Origin: Caulobacter rhizosphaerae
GTDB taxonomy: Bacteria; Pseudomonadota; Alphaproteobacteria; Caulobacterales; Caulobacteraceae
DNA length: 64,000 bases
Direction: 5' to 3'
Assembly: GCF_010977555.1 (NCBI RefSeq)
Contig: NZ_CP048815.1
Coordinates: 4,828,501 to 4,892,500 of the forward strand
This document shows positions 24,005-31,530 of the stretch, piece after piece; position 1 is the first letter of the stretch; every line of letters starts with the position of its first letter. The notes beneath the pieces are model-generated. The model did no database searches. It was not told the DNA's origin and saw only the letters and a program-made list of their open reading frames with translations. A program made the position numbers and the translations under genes.

Positions 24005-24436
24005 TTAGGCCTCCACGATCTTCAGGCCCATGGCCTTGGCGGAGCCTTCGATGATCTTGGCCGCGGCCTCGAGATCGTTGGCGTTCAGGTCCTTCATCTT
24101 CTTTTCGGCGATCTCGCGCAGCTGGGTGCGGGTCACTTCGCCGACGGTCTCGCGACCGGTCAGCTTGGCGCCGGACTTCAGGCCGGTGATCTGCTTCAGA
24201 TAGTGCGTCGCCGGAGGGGTCTTGGTGACGAAGGTGAACGACTTGTCCTGATAGACCGTGATGACGGTCGGCAGGGGGGTGCCCTTTTCGACGTTCTCGG
24301 TGCGCGCGTTGAACTCCTTACAGAAGCCCATGATGTTGACGCCGCGCTGACCCAGAGCCGGGCCGATGGGCGGTGAAGGCGTGGCGGAGCCGGCCTTCAC
24401 CTGGAGCTTGATATAGCCCAGGATCTTCTTAGCCAT
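24005..24436 (-). CDS. rplK: 50S ribosomal protein L11
   Basis: GTPase-associated-centre protein, target of thiopeptides and needed for RelA activation. The 143-residue protein begins [20 protein letters not shown] and includes the proline-rich [20 protein letters not shown] and the C-terminal rRNA-binding domain with [20 protein letters not shown]. It is immediately upstream of rplA. nusG, usually adjacent, is 2.7 kb upstream because four accessory genes intervene, so the unit needs its own promoter in 24437-24596. Confidence 0.98.
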   Translation of the reverse strand: MAKKILGYIKLQVKAGSATPSPPIGPALGQRGVNIMGFCKEFNARTENVEKGTPLPTVITVYQDKSFTFVTKTPPATHYLKQITGLKSGAKLTGRETVGEVTRTQLREIAEKKMKDLNANDLEAAAKIIEGSAKAMGLKIVEA

Positions 24437-24596
24437 TGTATCCTCTCAAGAAAGCCGAACGGGCGGCCTTCGCTGGTTGGCCGTGGTGCGGGCTGGCGGC
24501 CCTCCCACGGATTTGATCTCATCCATAACGACGAGCACGCCCCGGGACGGAGTCCTGGAGCGAGGCGCGGCGTTTAGCAGGTGGGCGGCGGGGAGT

Positions 24597-25124
24597 CTAG
24601 CGCGCCGGCTCGGCGGCCGGCGCGGGCGGATCGACGAACACCGTGTTCGACGGCCCGCAGCCGGTGACATAGAGCACCACCGGCCCATCCTTGGCTGTTC
24701 CGAAGTGGGCCACGGTCTTGGGCTCGCTGTAGAGGCTGCCGGGCGGCAGGGCCTTGGTCTGGGTCACGTCGAACTTCCGGCCGTAGCCGATGGACCAGGT
24801 CCCCGAAACCACTGTCGTCGTGCGGGTGTCCTCATGGGTGTGGGCGGCCAGTACGAAGCCGGCGGGGATGGCCAGCCTGGCGGTATAGAGGCCAGGCTTG
24901 GCCGGGTCGCCATAGAGCACGACGGTCTGCACGCCCCCCGGCTTGCCGGTGCTGGGCAAGGCGGCGATCTCGGCGGGCGTCCGCCGCACCTGTGGCGGAA
25001 TGACCGAGCCGCCGCACGCCGCCGTGTCGGCCGCGGCGACTCGCGACGCCTTCGCGGCGGGCGGGGCGCAGGCGACGGCGGCGAGGCACAGGGTCGCGAG
25101 GATCCAGAGGCGGGAGCGGCGCAT
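24597..25124 (-). CDS. Cupin-domain lipoprotein or exported cupin protein
   Basis: A 175-residue protein with an N-terminal export signal MRRSRLWILATLCLAAVACA. The Cys at about residue 19 could be a lipidation site, though Ala rather than Leu/Val at -3 makes it atypical. The mature part is a single cupin barrel: FVLAAHTHEDTRTTTVVSGT supplies the His-x-His and Thr/Glu metal-ligand region, and PKTVAHFGTA the second motif His. The C-terminus has a CGPS segment that might disulfide-bond with CGGS near the N-terminus. The start at 25124 is chosen because the signal peptide begins there. It is located just upstream of rplK on the same strand. Catalytic activity is not predictable. Confidence 0.85.
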   Translation of the reverse strand: MRRSRLWILATLCLAAVACAPPAAKASRVAAADTAACGGSVIPPQVRRTPAEIAALPSTGKPGGVQTVVLYGDPAKPGLYTARLAIPAGFVLAAHTHEDTRTTTVVSGTWSIGYGRKFDVTQTKALPPGSLYSEPKTVAHFGTAKDGPVVLYVTGCGPSNTVFVDPPAPAAEPAR

Positions 25125-25204
25125 GGCGAGTTCCTGGGTCGGACAACCGTCACCCATACTCGCCTTATTGTTGAGTTTGCGATAGAGCAAAACCGCAGAG
25201 TTTG

Positions 25205-25663
25205 TCAAACCAGCTTCCGGTACACGACAAACCCCGACTTCTCCGCCACCCGGTCGTACAGCGTCATCGCCGTGACATTGGTCTCGTGCGTCTGCCAGTA
25301 GACCCGCGAAGCGCCGGCCGCCCTGGCCGCGGCGTAGACCGCCTCGATCAGCGCCCGGCCCACGCCCTTGCCGCGCGCCTGTTCGGTGGTGAACAGGTCC
25401 TGCAGGTAGCCGCTGGGTTCGATCGCCGTGGTGCTGCGGTGAAACAGGTAGTGGGTCAGACCCAGCAACCGGCCGTCCTGTTCGGCGACCAGGGCGTGGA
25501 CCGGCTCGTAGGCGTCGAAGAACCGTTCCCAGGTCATGGCCGTGACCGCCGGGTCCAGGGCCGTGTCGCCGGACCGGCCGTAGAAGGCGTTGTAGCCGTC
25601 CCACAGCGGCAGCCACTGGTCGCGGTCCGCGCGGGTCACGGGACGGATCACGAGGTCGGCCAT
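25205..25663 (-). CDS. GNAT-family N-acetyltransferase
   Basis: A 152-residue single-domain acetyltransferase. It starts MADLVIRPVTRADRDQWLPL, the usual beta-1/alpha-1 entry. The acetyl-CoA pyrophosphate-binding motif A is visible as LQDLFTTEQARGKGVGRALI (the Q/R-x-x-G-x-G/A signature), followed by a motif B segment ASRVYWQTHETNVTAMTLYD, typical of the branch acting on small amines or amino acids. No substrate can be assigned. It lies 52 bp downstream of the MauE-type gene and upstream of the cupin gene, all on the minus strand. Confidence 0.93.
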   Translation of the reverse strand: MADLVIRPVTRADRDQWLPLWDGYNAFYGRSGDTALDPAVTAMTWERFFDAYEPVHALVAEQDGRLLGLTHYLFHRSTTAIEPSGYLQDLFTTEQARGKGVGRALIEAVYAAARAAGASRVYWQTHETNVTAMTLYDRVAEKSGFVVYRKLV

Positions 25664-25715
25664 GGTCGAAGTCCTTCGGGCGGCTAGGGGCAGCCTTCCC
25701 CTAGCCTTGCAGGCG

Positions 25716-26474
25716 CTACATCGCCAGCATCCACACCGCCATGGCGACCATCATCAGGTTCTCGGTCAGGGAGACGAAGCCCAGCGGCACGTTGCTGTCG
25801 CCGCCCACGCAGGCGCATTTCAGCTCGCGCTTGTCGATATAGACGGCCTTGAACACCGACACCGCCCCGACGGTCCCGATGAACAGCGCCACCGGCGCCG
25901 ACAGCCAGGTCAGGGCCCCGGCGATCATCAGCACCCCCGCTCCGACCTCGGCGAACGGATAGATCCGGGCGTAGGGCAGCCAGCGCTGGGCCAGCAGGTC
26001 GTAGCCCAGGAACATGGTCGAGAAGGTCTCGACGTCGCGCAGCTTCAGGATTCCGAGCACGCACATGGAAAAGGCGATGAACCACTGGACCGCGTGGACG
26101 GTCAGGGCCTGGCCGGTCATGGCGTAGCTGGCGGCCAGGGCCATCAGGGCGGTGACGGCGAACACCGCGATCACCGGCGTGTAGGTCAAGGCCTTGGGGT
26201 CGCGCACCTTCAGGCCGAAGTGGCGACGCAGGTCGTCATAGCCGCCGATCCTGCGGCCGCCGATGAAGGCCTGGGGCGTGGTCGCCACCCCATGGGCGGC
26301 CTTGAAGACGTCGATCTCCTCGCGCGTCGTCAGCAGGTGGTCCTCGACGGCGTAGCCCTGGCGGCGCAACAGGCCCTTGGCGCGCAGGCCCCAGGGGCAG
26401 GTGTGCTGGTCGGTGACCATCCGGTGCAGGACGGCGGTCCGGGGCGAGATCTGGGTGGCGGCGGGAGCGGTCAT
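25716..26474 (-). CDS. Glutaredoxin-MauE/DoxX fusion membrane protein
   Basis: A 252-residue fusion of a cytosolic glutaredoxin-like domain (about 12-90) to a four-helix MauE/DoxX membrane domain (about 95-250). The redox motif is single-cysteine, CPWG in DQHTCPWGLRAKGLLRRQGY, in place of CPYC; GVATTPQAFIGGRRIGGYDD supplies the cis-Pro and GSH-binding GG. The membrane domain carries KCACVGGDSNVPLGFVSLTE, a conserved Cys pair and loop typical of redox-associated MauE proteins. It is likely to handle thiol/disulfide or metal-thiol chemistry at the membrane. The start at 26474 follows a MerR-type promoter immediately upstream and a divergent merR-like gene, so induction by a thiol-reactive metal or similar signal is inferred. 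Confidence 0.88.
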   Translation of the reverse strand: MTAPAATQISPRTAVLHRMVTDQHTCPWGLRAKGLLRRQGYAVEDHLLTTREEIDVFKAAHGVATTPQAFIGGRRIGGYDDLRRHFGLKVRDPKALTYTPVIAVFAVTALMALAASYAMTGQALTVHAVQWFIAFSMCVLGILKLRDVETFSTMFLGYDLLAQRWLPYARIYPFAEVGAGVLMIAGALTWLSAPVALFIGTVGAVSVFKAVYIDKRELKCACVGGDSNVPLGFVSLTENLMMVAMAVWMLAM

Positions 26475-26512
26475 CGCGGGGTCTCCGGCTTGATCGAAAA
26501 CGGGTCCCCGCT

Positions 26513-26544
26513 CATATGGGTTCCGTACCATGGTACGGAGTCAA
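26513..26544 (-). promoter_or_regulatory. MerR-type promoter/operator of the glutaredoxin-MauE gene
   Basis: On the minus strand TTGACT (26539-26544), a 20-bp spacer, and CATATG (26513-26518) form a promoter with the overlong spacer typical of MerR activation. The spacer contains a perfect 18-bp dyad, TCCGTACCATGGTACGGA (26522-26539). It lies between the divergent regulator and its presumed target, 38 bp from the target ATG. Confidence 0.8.
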
Positions 26545-26557
26545 GGGGCGCAAGGCG

Positions 26558-26965
26558 ATGAAGACGACGACGATCGCGGGCCTGGCCCAGGCCGGCGGAG
26601 TGGGCGTGGAAACGGTGCGCTACTACCAGCGGCGCGGCCTGCTGGAGCAGCCGCCGCGACCCGAGGGCGGCGGTTCGGGCGGCGGGGTGCGGCGCTATGG
26701 CGAGGACGACGTGCGCCGCCTGCGCTTCATCCGCGCGGCCCAAGCGGCCGGCTTCACCCTGGAGCAGGCGGCCGAGCTCCTGGCCCTGGACGCCGGCGAC
26801 GACCACGCCCGGGCGCGCGGCCTGGCCCTGGAGCGCATCGCGGCGCTCGACGCCAGGATCGCCGAGCTGGAAGCGGCCCGCGACGCCCTCAAGCGCCTGG
26901 CCCGCGCCTGCGGCGAGACCACCACGGACCCCTGCCCGATCCTGTCGGCGTTCGAGGGGGCGTAG
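26558..26965 (+). CDS. MerR-family regulator with a partial mercury-type metal site
   Basis: A 135-residue regulator. The N-terminal winged helix is VGVETVRYYQRRGLL, then RRYGEDDVRRLRFIRAAQAA, followed by a long dimerisation helix and a C-terminal ACGETTTDPCPILSAF loop resembling the metal loop of mercury-responsive MerR (two of its three cysteines). The third MerR ligand, the Cys at the start of the dimerisation helix, is replaced here: the segment reads ALDAGDDHARARG, with His near that position. The effector is therefore uncertain: mercury, another soft metal or a thiol signal. The ATG at 26558 is preceded by AAGG and starts the wHTH directly. Divergent from the glutaredoxin-MauE gene with an 18-bp dyad between. 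Confidence 0.92.
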   Translation: MKTTTIAGLAQAGGVGVETVRYYQRRGLLEQPPRPEGGGSGGGVRRYGEDDVRRLRFIRAAQAAGFTLEQAAELLALDAGDDHARARGLALERIAALDARIAELEAARDALKRLARACGETTTDPCPILSAFEGA

Positions 26966-26989
26966 GGACGAGAGCCAGCGCCAGGGACG

Positions 26990-27011
26990 GGACAGGCGCA
27001 TGCGCCTGTCC
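26990..27011. repeat. Perfect 22-bp palindrome, family D
   Basis: GGACAGGCGCA followed directly by its complement. The 18-bp core recurs at 30126-30143. Here it is nested in a wider inverted repeat (GGGACGAG at 26965-26972 with CTCGTCCC at 27021-27028). Confidence 0.85.
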
Positions 27012-27047
27012 CCAACCGTACTCGTCCCCAGCCGCGTTCCAGACAGC

Positions 27048-27080
27048 AAAAACCCCGCGCCGTTTCCGGCGCGGGGTTTT
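27048..27080 (-). terminator. Intrinsic terminator of nusG (bidirectional)
   Basis: A 14-bp perfect stem (arms 27049-27062 and 27067-27080, TTTC/GAAA loop) whose outer pairs are A-T, so it yields U-tracts in both directions. It serves secE-nusG on the minus strand and can also stop the convergent merR-like gene. Confidence 0.9.
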
Positions 27081-27107
27081 CGAAAGCTTCGGCCGGGAAA
27101 GCCGCCC

Positions 27108-27665
27108 TTAGGCGATCTTCTCGACTTGGCTGTATTCCAGTTCCACCGGGGTGGCGCGACCGAAGATCGAGACGGTGACGCGCAGGCGGGCCCGCTCCTC
27201 GTCGACCTGCTCGACCGAGCCGTTGAAGCTGGCGAACGGGCCGTCGGTGACGCGGACGTTCTCGCCGACCTCGAACAGCACCACGGTCTTGGGACGCTCG
27301 ACGCCCTCCTCGATGGTGCCGATGATGCGCTGGACTTCCTTTTCGGAGACCGGCTGCGGCTTGGAGGCGCTGCCCAGGAAGCCCGTGACCTTCGGGGTGT
27401 TCTTGATCAGGTGATAGGCTTCATCCGAGAGGTTCATCTTCACCAGCACGTAGCCGGGGAAGAACTTGCGCTCGGCGTTGACCTTGCGGCCGCGACGGAT
27501 CTCGACGACGTCCTCGGTCGGGACCAGGATTTCGGAGAAGCTGTCTTCCAGGCCGTGGCTCTTGGCCTGTTCGCGGATGCTCTCGGCCACCTTCTTCTCG
27601 AAGTTCGAGTAGGCGTGGACGATGTACCACTTGTGGTTCGGATTGGACGCGGTGTCGGTGCTCAT
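27108..27665 (-). CDS. nusG: Transcription termination/antitermination factor NusG
   Basis: RNA polymerase-binding elongation factor linking transcription to Rho and ribosomal S10. The 185-residue protein begins MSTDTASNPNHKWYIVHAYS. The NGN domain has KWYIVHAYSNFEKKVAESIR and RKFFPGYVLVKMNLSDEAYH; the C-terminal KOW domain has VRVTDGPFASFNGSVEQVDE. An upstream in-frame start at 27713 would overlap secE and is rejected. It follows secE by 8 bp and precedes a strong terminator. rplK, its usual next gene, has been displaced. Confidence 0.98.
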   Translation of the reverse strand: MSTDTASNPNHKWYIVHAYSNFEKKVAESIREQAKSHGLEDSFSEILVPTEDVVEIRRGRKVNAERKFFPGYVLVKMNLSDEAYHLIKNTPKVTGFLGSASKPQPVSEKEVQRIIGTIEEGVERPKTVVLFEVGENVRVTDGPFASFNGSVEQVDEERARLRVTVSIFGRATPVELEYSQVEKIA

Positions 27666-27673
27666 GATGTTTC

Positions 27674-28000
27674 TTATCCCGCGGCGATCTTGAGAAGCAG
27701 GTTGGCGCCCCACCCCAGGATCCAGTCGGCGAAGGTGAAGAACAGCGAGGCCAGCACCACCATGATGAAGACCATCACCGAGGTGATCCAGGTCTCCTTG
27801 CGGGTGGTCCAGGTGATCTTGCGGGCTTCGGCGCGGACTTCCTGCGCGAAGCGGACCGGGTTGATCGGCTTCTTCGGCGCGGCCGGAGCCTTGGCGGCGG
27901 CGGTGGCGGCGCCCCCTTGAGCGGAAGGCGAGAGCGCCGCGGCCGTCTTGGCGGCGCGGTTCTTGATCGCAGACGGGCTAGAACCCGGTTTCCTGGCCAT
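27674..28000 (-). CDS. secE: Preprotein translocase subunit SecE
   Basis: Single-pass stabilising subunit of the SecYEG channel. The 108-residue protein has an Ala/Pro/Lys-rich N-terminal extension (about 1-42), longer than the minimal one-helix SecE, then the conserved amphipathic helix RFAQEVRAEARKITWTTRKE and a transmembrane helix (about 72-95). It lies between the tRNA-Trp gene upstream and nusG downstream, the widely conserved arrangement. Confidence 0.97.
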   Translation of the reverse strand: MARKPGSSPSAIKNRAAKTAAALSPSAQGGAATAAAKAPAAPKKPINPVRFAQEVRAEARKITWTTRKETWITSVMVFIMVVLASLFFTFADWILGWGANLLLKIAAG

Positions 28001-28063
28001 GACTTAAGAGGCTCGCGACTTTCGATAGGTCAGCCCGAAAACCGGGTGACCGATGACATATAG

Positions 28064-28139
28064 TGGCAGGAGTGGAGGGACTCGAACCCACGACCCTCGG
28101 TTTTGGAGACCGATGCTCTACCAGCTGAGCTACACTCCT
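28064..28139 (-). tRNA. trnW: tRNA-Trp (anticodon CCA)
   Basis: On the minus strand the sequence forms a full cloverleaf of 76 nt with encoded CCA: acceptor AGGAGTG/CACTCCT, D-arm with AGCTCAGCTGGTAGAGC, anticodon loop CTCCAAA (CCA), and T-arm GTGGGTTCGAGTCCCTC. The tRNA-Trp-secE-nusG order is widely conserved in bacteria. Confidence 0.98.
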
Positions 28140-28409
28140 GCGGAACCGCGATCCCCTTAGCGGAGATTCCGGCTTTCCGGCAATGAACATCGCGCCGGTA
28201 GGCTCTTTGAAGCCCGCCAGCGCGTTGGTCTCATCGCCAGAGCCGCGTCGTGTAGCAGGGTCGTTCGAGCCCGGCAAGCGGCCGGCGCACGTTCCGCGGA
28301 TTCGGTCGCTACGGCCCCCCCGGCGCTCCAAGGACGGCGCGTCTGCAAGGATCAGCCGCAGGCGCGGCGCGTTAGGCCTCTGCGCGCGTCGAAGCCCGGA
28401 GGAAACGCC

Positions 28410-28604
28410 ATGCCGACAATCACCAGCCATGACCAGGGCCGGCCGTCCAATCGCGAGGTGGAGAACGAGAACCAGCGTCCCGCCCGAGACGCGGATCAGG
28501 GCGGCGGCGGCAAGGCTCCGCGTCCCGCGACGGAGCCCCGCGGCGCGGAAGGCAGTTCGGACTCGCCGAAGACCCGGACGGATCCGGGCTCCGGCGAAGC
28601 CTGA
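28410..28604 (+). CDS. Small hydrophilic, probably disordered protein (64 residues)
   Basis: Function not recognised. The frame opens MPTITSHDQGRPSNREVENE and is rich in Gly, Pro, Asp, Glu, Arg and Ser with no hydrophobic stretch, so it is probably disordered. Support for coding is a good Shine-Dalgarno sequence GGAGGAA (28399-28405), four bases from the ATG. It ends 4 bp before the convergent lipoprotein gene. No partner or regulatory signal is visible. It could be a small stress-type hydrophilic protein, but nothing proves that. Confidence 0.55.
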   Translation: MPTITSHDQGRPSNREVENENQRPARDADQGGGGKAPRPATEPRGAEGSSDSPKTRTDPGSGEA

Positions 28605-28608
28605 GTCG

Positions 28609-28998
28609 TCAGCCGGCCTTTTCCGCTTCCGGCGCGGCCGCCGGAGTCAGGGCGGCGCATTGGATGTTCAGATACGACCACTTCACGTCCGCGAGCTTGC
28701 GGCCGCATTGGGTGTTCTCACCCAGGTCGCGCCCTTGAAGGGAGATGGCCACACCCTTGGCCGGGTCCGGGGCCGGACTGGCGCCGCTGACGTCGTAGTA
28801 GCCGCCGCCGGGACCGCGAACCACCAGACAGGACGTCGATTCCACCGGCCGCACGCAGCCGGAGGCGGTGACCGCCTTGCCTTCGAGAGAGACCGTTTGA
28901 GCCTTTTGACCGGTGTTGCCGGTTTCCTGCCCGCAGGCAGCTACGCTTAACGCTAACAGACTGGCCGCCGCGGCGGCCTTTACGAACCTTACCCGCAT
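28609..28998 (-). CDS. Putative lipoprotein (unknown)
   Basis: A 129-residue exported protein, MRVRFVKAAAAASLLALSVA followed by the lipobox AAC, so lipidation at Cys 22 or so is likely. The mature domain contains four further Cys (SGCVRP, STSCLV, NTQCGRK, NIQCAA), which could form two disulfides, and ends in an Ala/Pro/Glu tail. The pattern EGKAVTASGCVRPVESTSCL and GGGYYDVSG suggests a small beta-rich periplasmic domain; no family recognised. The ATG at 28998 is preceded by GGAGGAAC. It is convergent with the small gene at 28410, and divergent from fpr. Confidence 0.8.
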   Translation of the reverse strand: MRVRFVKAAAAASLLALSVAACGQETGNTGQKAQTVSLEGKAVTASGCVRPVESTSCLVVRGPGGGYYDVSGASPAPDPAKGVAISLQGRDLGENTQCGRKLADVKWSYLNIQCAALTPAAAPEAEKAG

Positions 28999-29281
28999 AC
29001 GTTCCTCCGTATCATTGGCCTCCCCGCCGTCTTCGGGCGAGGAAGCAGGAGGACAGTGCGCCCCGTTTTGAGAGGCGGCAATCACAATTTTGACACGGTT
29101 CAAAAAACAGGCGCCCGCCGTTTTGACGCTTTTGGGGAAGATTTTCTCAAAGCCCTTTCAGACCACCAAAGTTGACATCGGCCCGGGTCTGCTCACATGA
29201 GACGCAGTCGCTTCTGGGCCGTTGCGGCGCCACCTCTAGAATTCCGCGGTTCGCCGCGCGTCCAGGACTTGAAACGACACT

Positions 29282-30112
29282 ATGACGGCCATCGAAACCA
29301 CCGCTCCCGCCCCCGTCAAGGAAGCCGCCTGGCACACCGAGACCGTGCTGTGGGTCAAGCACTGGACGGACCGCCTGTTCAGCTTCGCCATCACCCGTCC
29401 GGCCAGCTTCCGCTTCCGCTCGGGCGAGTTCGTGATGATCGGCCTGCCGCCCCGCGAGGAGCTGGGCGAGAAGAAGCCGATCCTGCGCGCCTATTCGATC
29501 GGCTCGCCGCACTTCGCCGAGGAGCTGGAGTTCTTCTCGATCAAGGTCCCCGACGGCCCCCTGACCTCGCGCCTGCAGCAGATCAAGGAAGGCGATCAGG
29601 TGCTGCTGGGCAAGAAGCCGACAGGCACCCTGGTGCTGGACGCCGTTCGCCCCGGCAAGCGGCTGTTCCTGTTCGGCACCGGCACGGGCCTGGCGCCCTG
29701 GCTGTCGGTGGCCCGCGACCCGGACGCCTACGCCCGCTTCGAGCAGGTGATCGTCGCCCACGGCGTGCGCGAGGTGCAGGAACTGGCCTATCGCGACCTG
29801 TTCACCGCCGAGATCCATGACGACCCGCTGGTCGGCGACGAGGCCAAGGCCCAGCTGGTCTACTATCCCACCGTCACCCGCGAGCCGTTCGAGCGCCAGG
29901 GCCGGTTCACCGACCTGATCGAGAGCGGCAAGCTGTTCGCCGACCTCGGCCTGGAACAGGTGAAGTTCGACCCCGAGCACGACCGCGCCATGCTGTGCGG
30001 CTCGATGGCGATGATCAAGGACACCGCCGCCCTGCTGGAAGCCCACGGTCTGACCGAAGGCTCCAACGCCGAGCCGGGCGACTTCGTGATCGAGCGGGCG
30101 TTCGTGGGGTAA
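29282..30112 (+). CDS. fpr: Ferredoxin-NADP reductase
   Basis: FAD enzyme exchanging electrons between NADPH and ferredoxin or flavodoxin, important for Fe-S assembly and oxidative-stress defence. The 276-residue protein has the FAD-binding RAYSIGS motif (RxYS), then FFSIKVPDGPLTSRLQQIKE, the NADP-binding LFLFGTGTGLAPWLSVARD, and MLCGSMAMIKDTAALLEAHG, and ends with VIERAFVG, as in the bacterial subclass of plant-type FNRs. It is preceded by a 283-bp divergent promoter region and is followed by a palindromic repeat and moeA. Confidence 0.96.
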   Translation: MTAIETTAPAPVKEAAWHTETVLWVKHWTDRLFSFAITRPASFRFRSGEFVMIGLPPREELGEKKPILRAYSIGSPHFAEELEFFSIKVPDGPLTSRLQQIKEGDQVLLGKKPTGTLVLDAVRPGKRLFLFGTGTGLAPWLSVARDPDAYARFEQVIVAHGVREVQELAYRDLFTAEIHDDPLVGDEAKAQLVYYPTVTREPFERQGRFTDLIESGKLFADLGLEQVKFDPEHDRAMLCGSMAMIKDTAALLEAHGLTEGSNAEPGDFVIERAFVG

Positions 30113-30125
30113 CCCACCGACGGGC

Positions 30126-30143
30126 ACAGGCGCATGCGCCTGT
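30126..30143. repeat. 18-bp palindrome, family D
   Basis: ACAGGCGCA plus its complement, the same core as the palindrome at 26990-27011. It is located between fpr and moeA. Confidence 0.8.
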
Positions 30144-30197
30144 CCCCGGCCCGTGCGGCGTGCGTTAGACTGGGCTCGGGAGCGCGGGAGTACGGGC

Positions 30198-31445
30198 GTG
30201 GGCGACGACGACCTTTCACGGAAGACCCTGAAGAACCTGACCGTGGACGAGGCGCGGGGCCGCATGCTGGCCGGCGCCGCGCGGTTGGGCGTCGAGGAGG
30301 TCCCACTGGCCAAGGCCCTGGGCCGGGTGCTGGCCGCCCCCGTGGTCGCCGACCGCGACCAGCCGCCGTTCGCCGCCTCGGCCATGGACGGCTGGGCGAT
30401 CCGCCGCGCCGACCTGGTCCCCGGGGCGCGCTTCCAGATCGCCGGCGAAAGCGCCGCGGGCCAGGCCTATGGCCGTCCCGTCGAGGCCGGCCAGGCGGTG
30501 CGGATCTTCACCGGCGCGCCCGTGCCGCGAGGCGCCGACCTGGTGGTGATCCAGGAGAACGCCACGCGCGACGGCGACACCGTGGCCTTCACGATCGACC
30601 GCGACCCGCCGCCTGGCAACATCCGGCCGGCCGGCGGCGACTTCCGCTCCGGCGACGTGCTGCTGACCGAGGGCGCGCGGCTGGACGCCTGGCGCCTGGC
30701 CCTGGCGGCCGCCGCGGGCTGGCCCAGCCTCGATGTCGCCGTCCGGCCGCGCGTCGCCATCCTGGCCACCGGCGACGAGCTGGTCCCGCCCGGCTACGTT
30801 CCTGCCCCCGACCAGATCTTCGAGTCCGGCTCGTTCGCCCTGGCCGCGCTGGTCGAGGCCTGGGGCGGCCAGGCGACGCGGCTGAAGGCCCAGGCCGACG
30901 ACCGGGACGCCATCGCCCGCGCCGTCGCCGAGGCTCAGTTCGACCTGCTGGTCACGGTCGGCGGGGCCTCGGTCGGCGACCACGACCTGGTCAAGCCCGC
31001 CCTGCAGACCCTGGGTCTGGATCTTCGCGTCCAGACCGTCGCCGTGCGCCCCGGCAAGCCGACCTGGTTCGGCGTCCTGGAGGCCGACGGCGTGGGCGGC
31101 CGCCCTGTCCTGGGCCTGCCCGGCAACCCGGCCTCGGCCCTGGTCTGCGCCGAGCTGTTCCTGCGGCCGCTGCTGGCGGCCCTGACCGGCGCCGATCCGG
31201 GCCTGGCGATCGAGACCGGCGTCCTGGCCGCTCCCCTGCCCGCCAACGGCCCGCGCGAACACTGGATGCGCGCGGCCCGGGCCGTCGACCCCGACGGCCG
31301 GGTCAGGGTCACCCCCTTCTCCGACCAGGATTCCTCGCTGATCGGCGTGTTCTCCCGCGCCGACTGCCTGGTGCTGCGGCCGGCGGGCGCGGCGGCGGCG
31401 GACGTGGGCGACGTCGTCCAGCTGCTGCCGCTGGCCCGGGGCTGA
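30198..31445 (+). CDS. moeA: Molybdopterin molybdotransferase
   Basis: Inserts molybdate into adenylylated molybdopterin to make molybdenum cofactor. The chosen GTG start at 30198 gives 415 residues beginning MGDDDLSRKTLKNLTVDEAR. A longer frame to 30153 adds an Arg-rich stretch not typical of MoeA. Motifs present: PPFAASAMDGWAI (about 55-67), IFTGAPVPRGADLVV, the MPT-binding ATGDELVPPG (about 190), TVGGASVGDHD and GLPGNPASALVCAELFLRPL (about 306). Domain IV closes the protein. No other mo- genes lie in the window, so it may serve cofactor synthesis from a distant locus. Confidence 0.95.
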   Translation: MGDDDLSRKTLKNLTVDEARGRMLAGAARLGVEEVPLAKALGRVLAAPVVADRDQPPFAASAMDGWAIRRADLVPGARFQIAGESAAGQAYGRPVEAGQAVRIFTGAPVPRGADLVVIQENATRDGDTVAFTIDRDPPPGNIRPAGGDFRSGDVLLTEGARLDAWRLALAAAAGWPSLDVAVRPRVAILATGDELVPPGYVPAPDQIFESGSFALAALVEAWGGQATRLKAQADDRDAIARAVAEAQFDLLVTVGGASVGDHDLVKPALQTLGLDLRVQTVAVRPGKPTWFGVLEADGVGGRPVLGLPGNPASALVCAELFLRPLLAALTGADPGLAIETGVLAAPLPANGPREHWMRAARAVDPDGRVRVTPFSDQDSSLIGVFSRADCLVLRPAGAAAADVGDVVQLLPLARG

Positions 31446-31530
31446 TCGCCTCAACGGGCGACGCCGCACGCGGAGCGTGCTAAGTCCCCCGCGAAGCGGT
31501 TCGCGGCGGCCGCCGGCGGGAGTTGCGTTG

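Noticed and set aside
30153..30197. Longer MoeA start at 30153
   Set aside because: The added residues are Arg-rich and unlike the MoeA N-terminus; the GTG at 30198 was preferred, although this is not proven.
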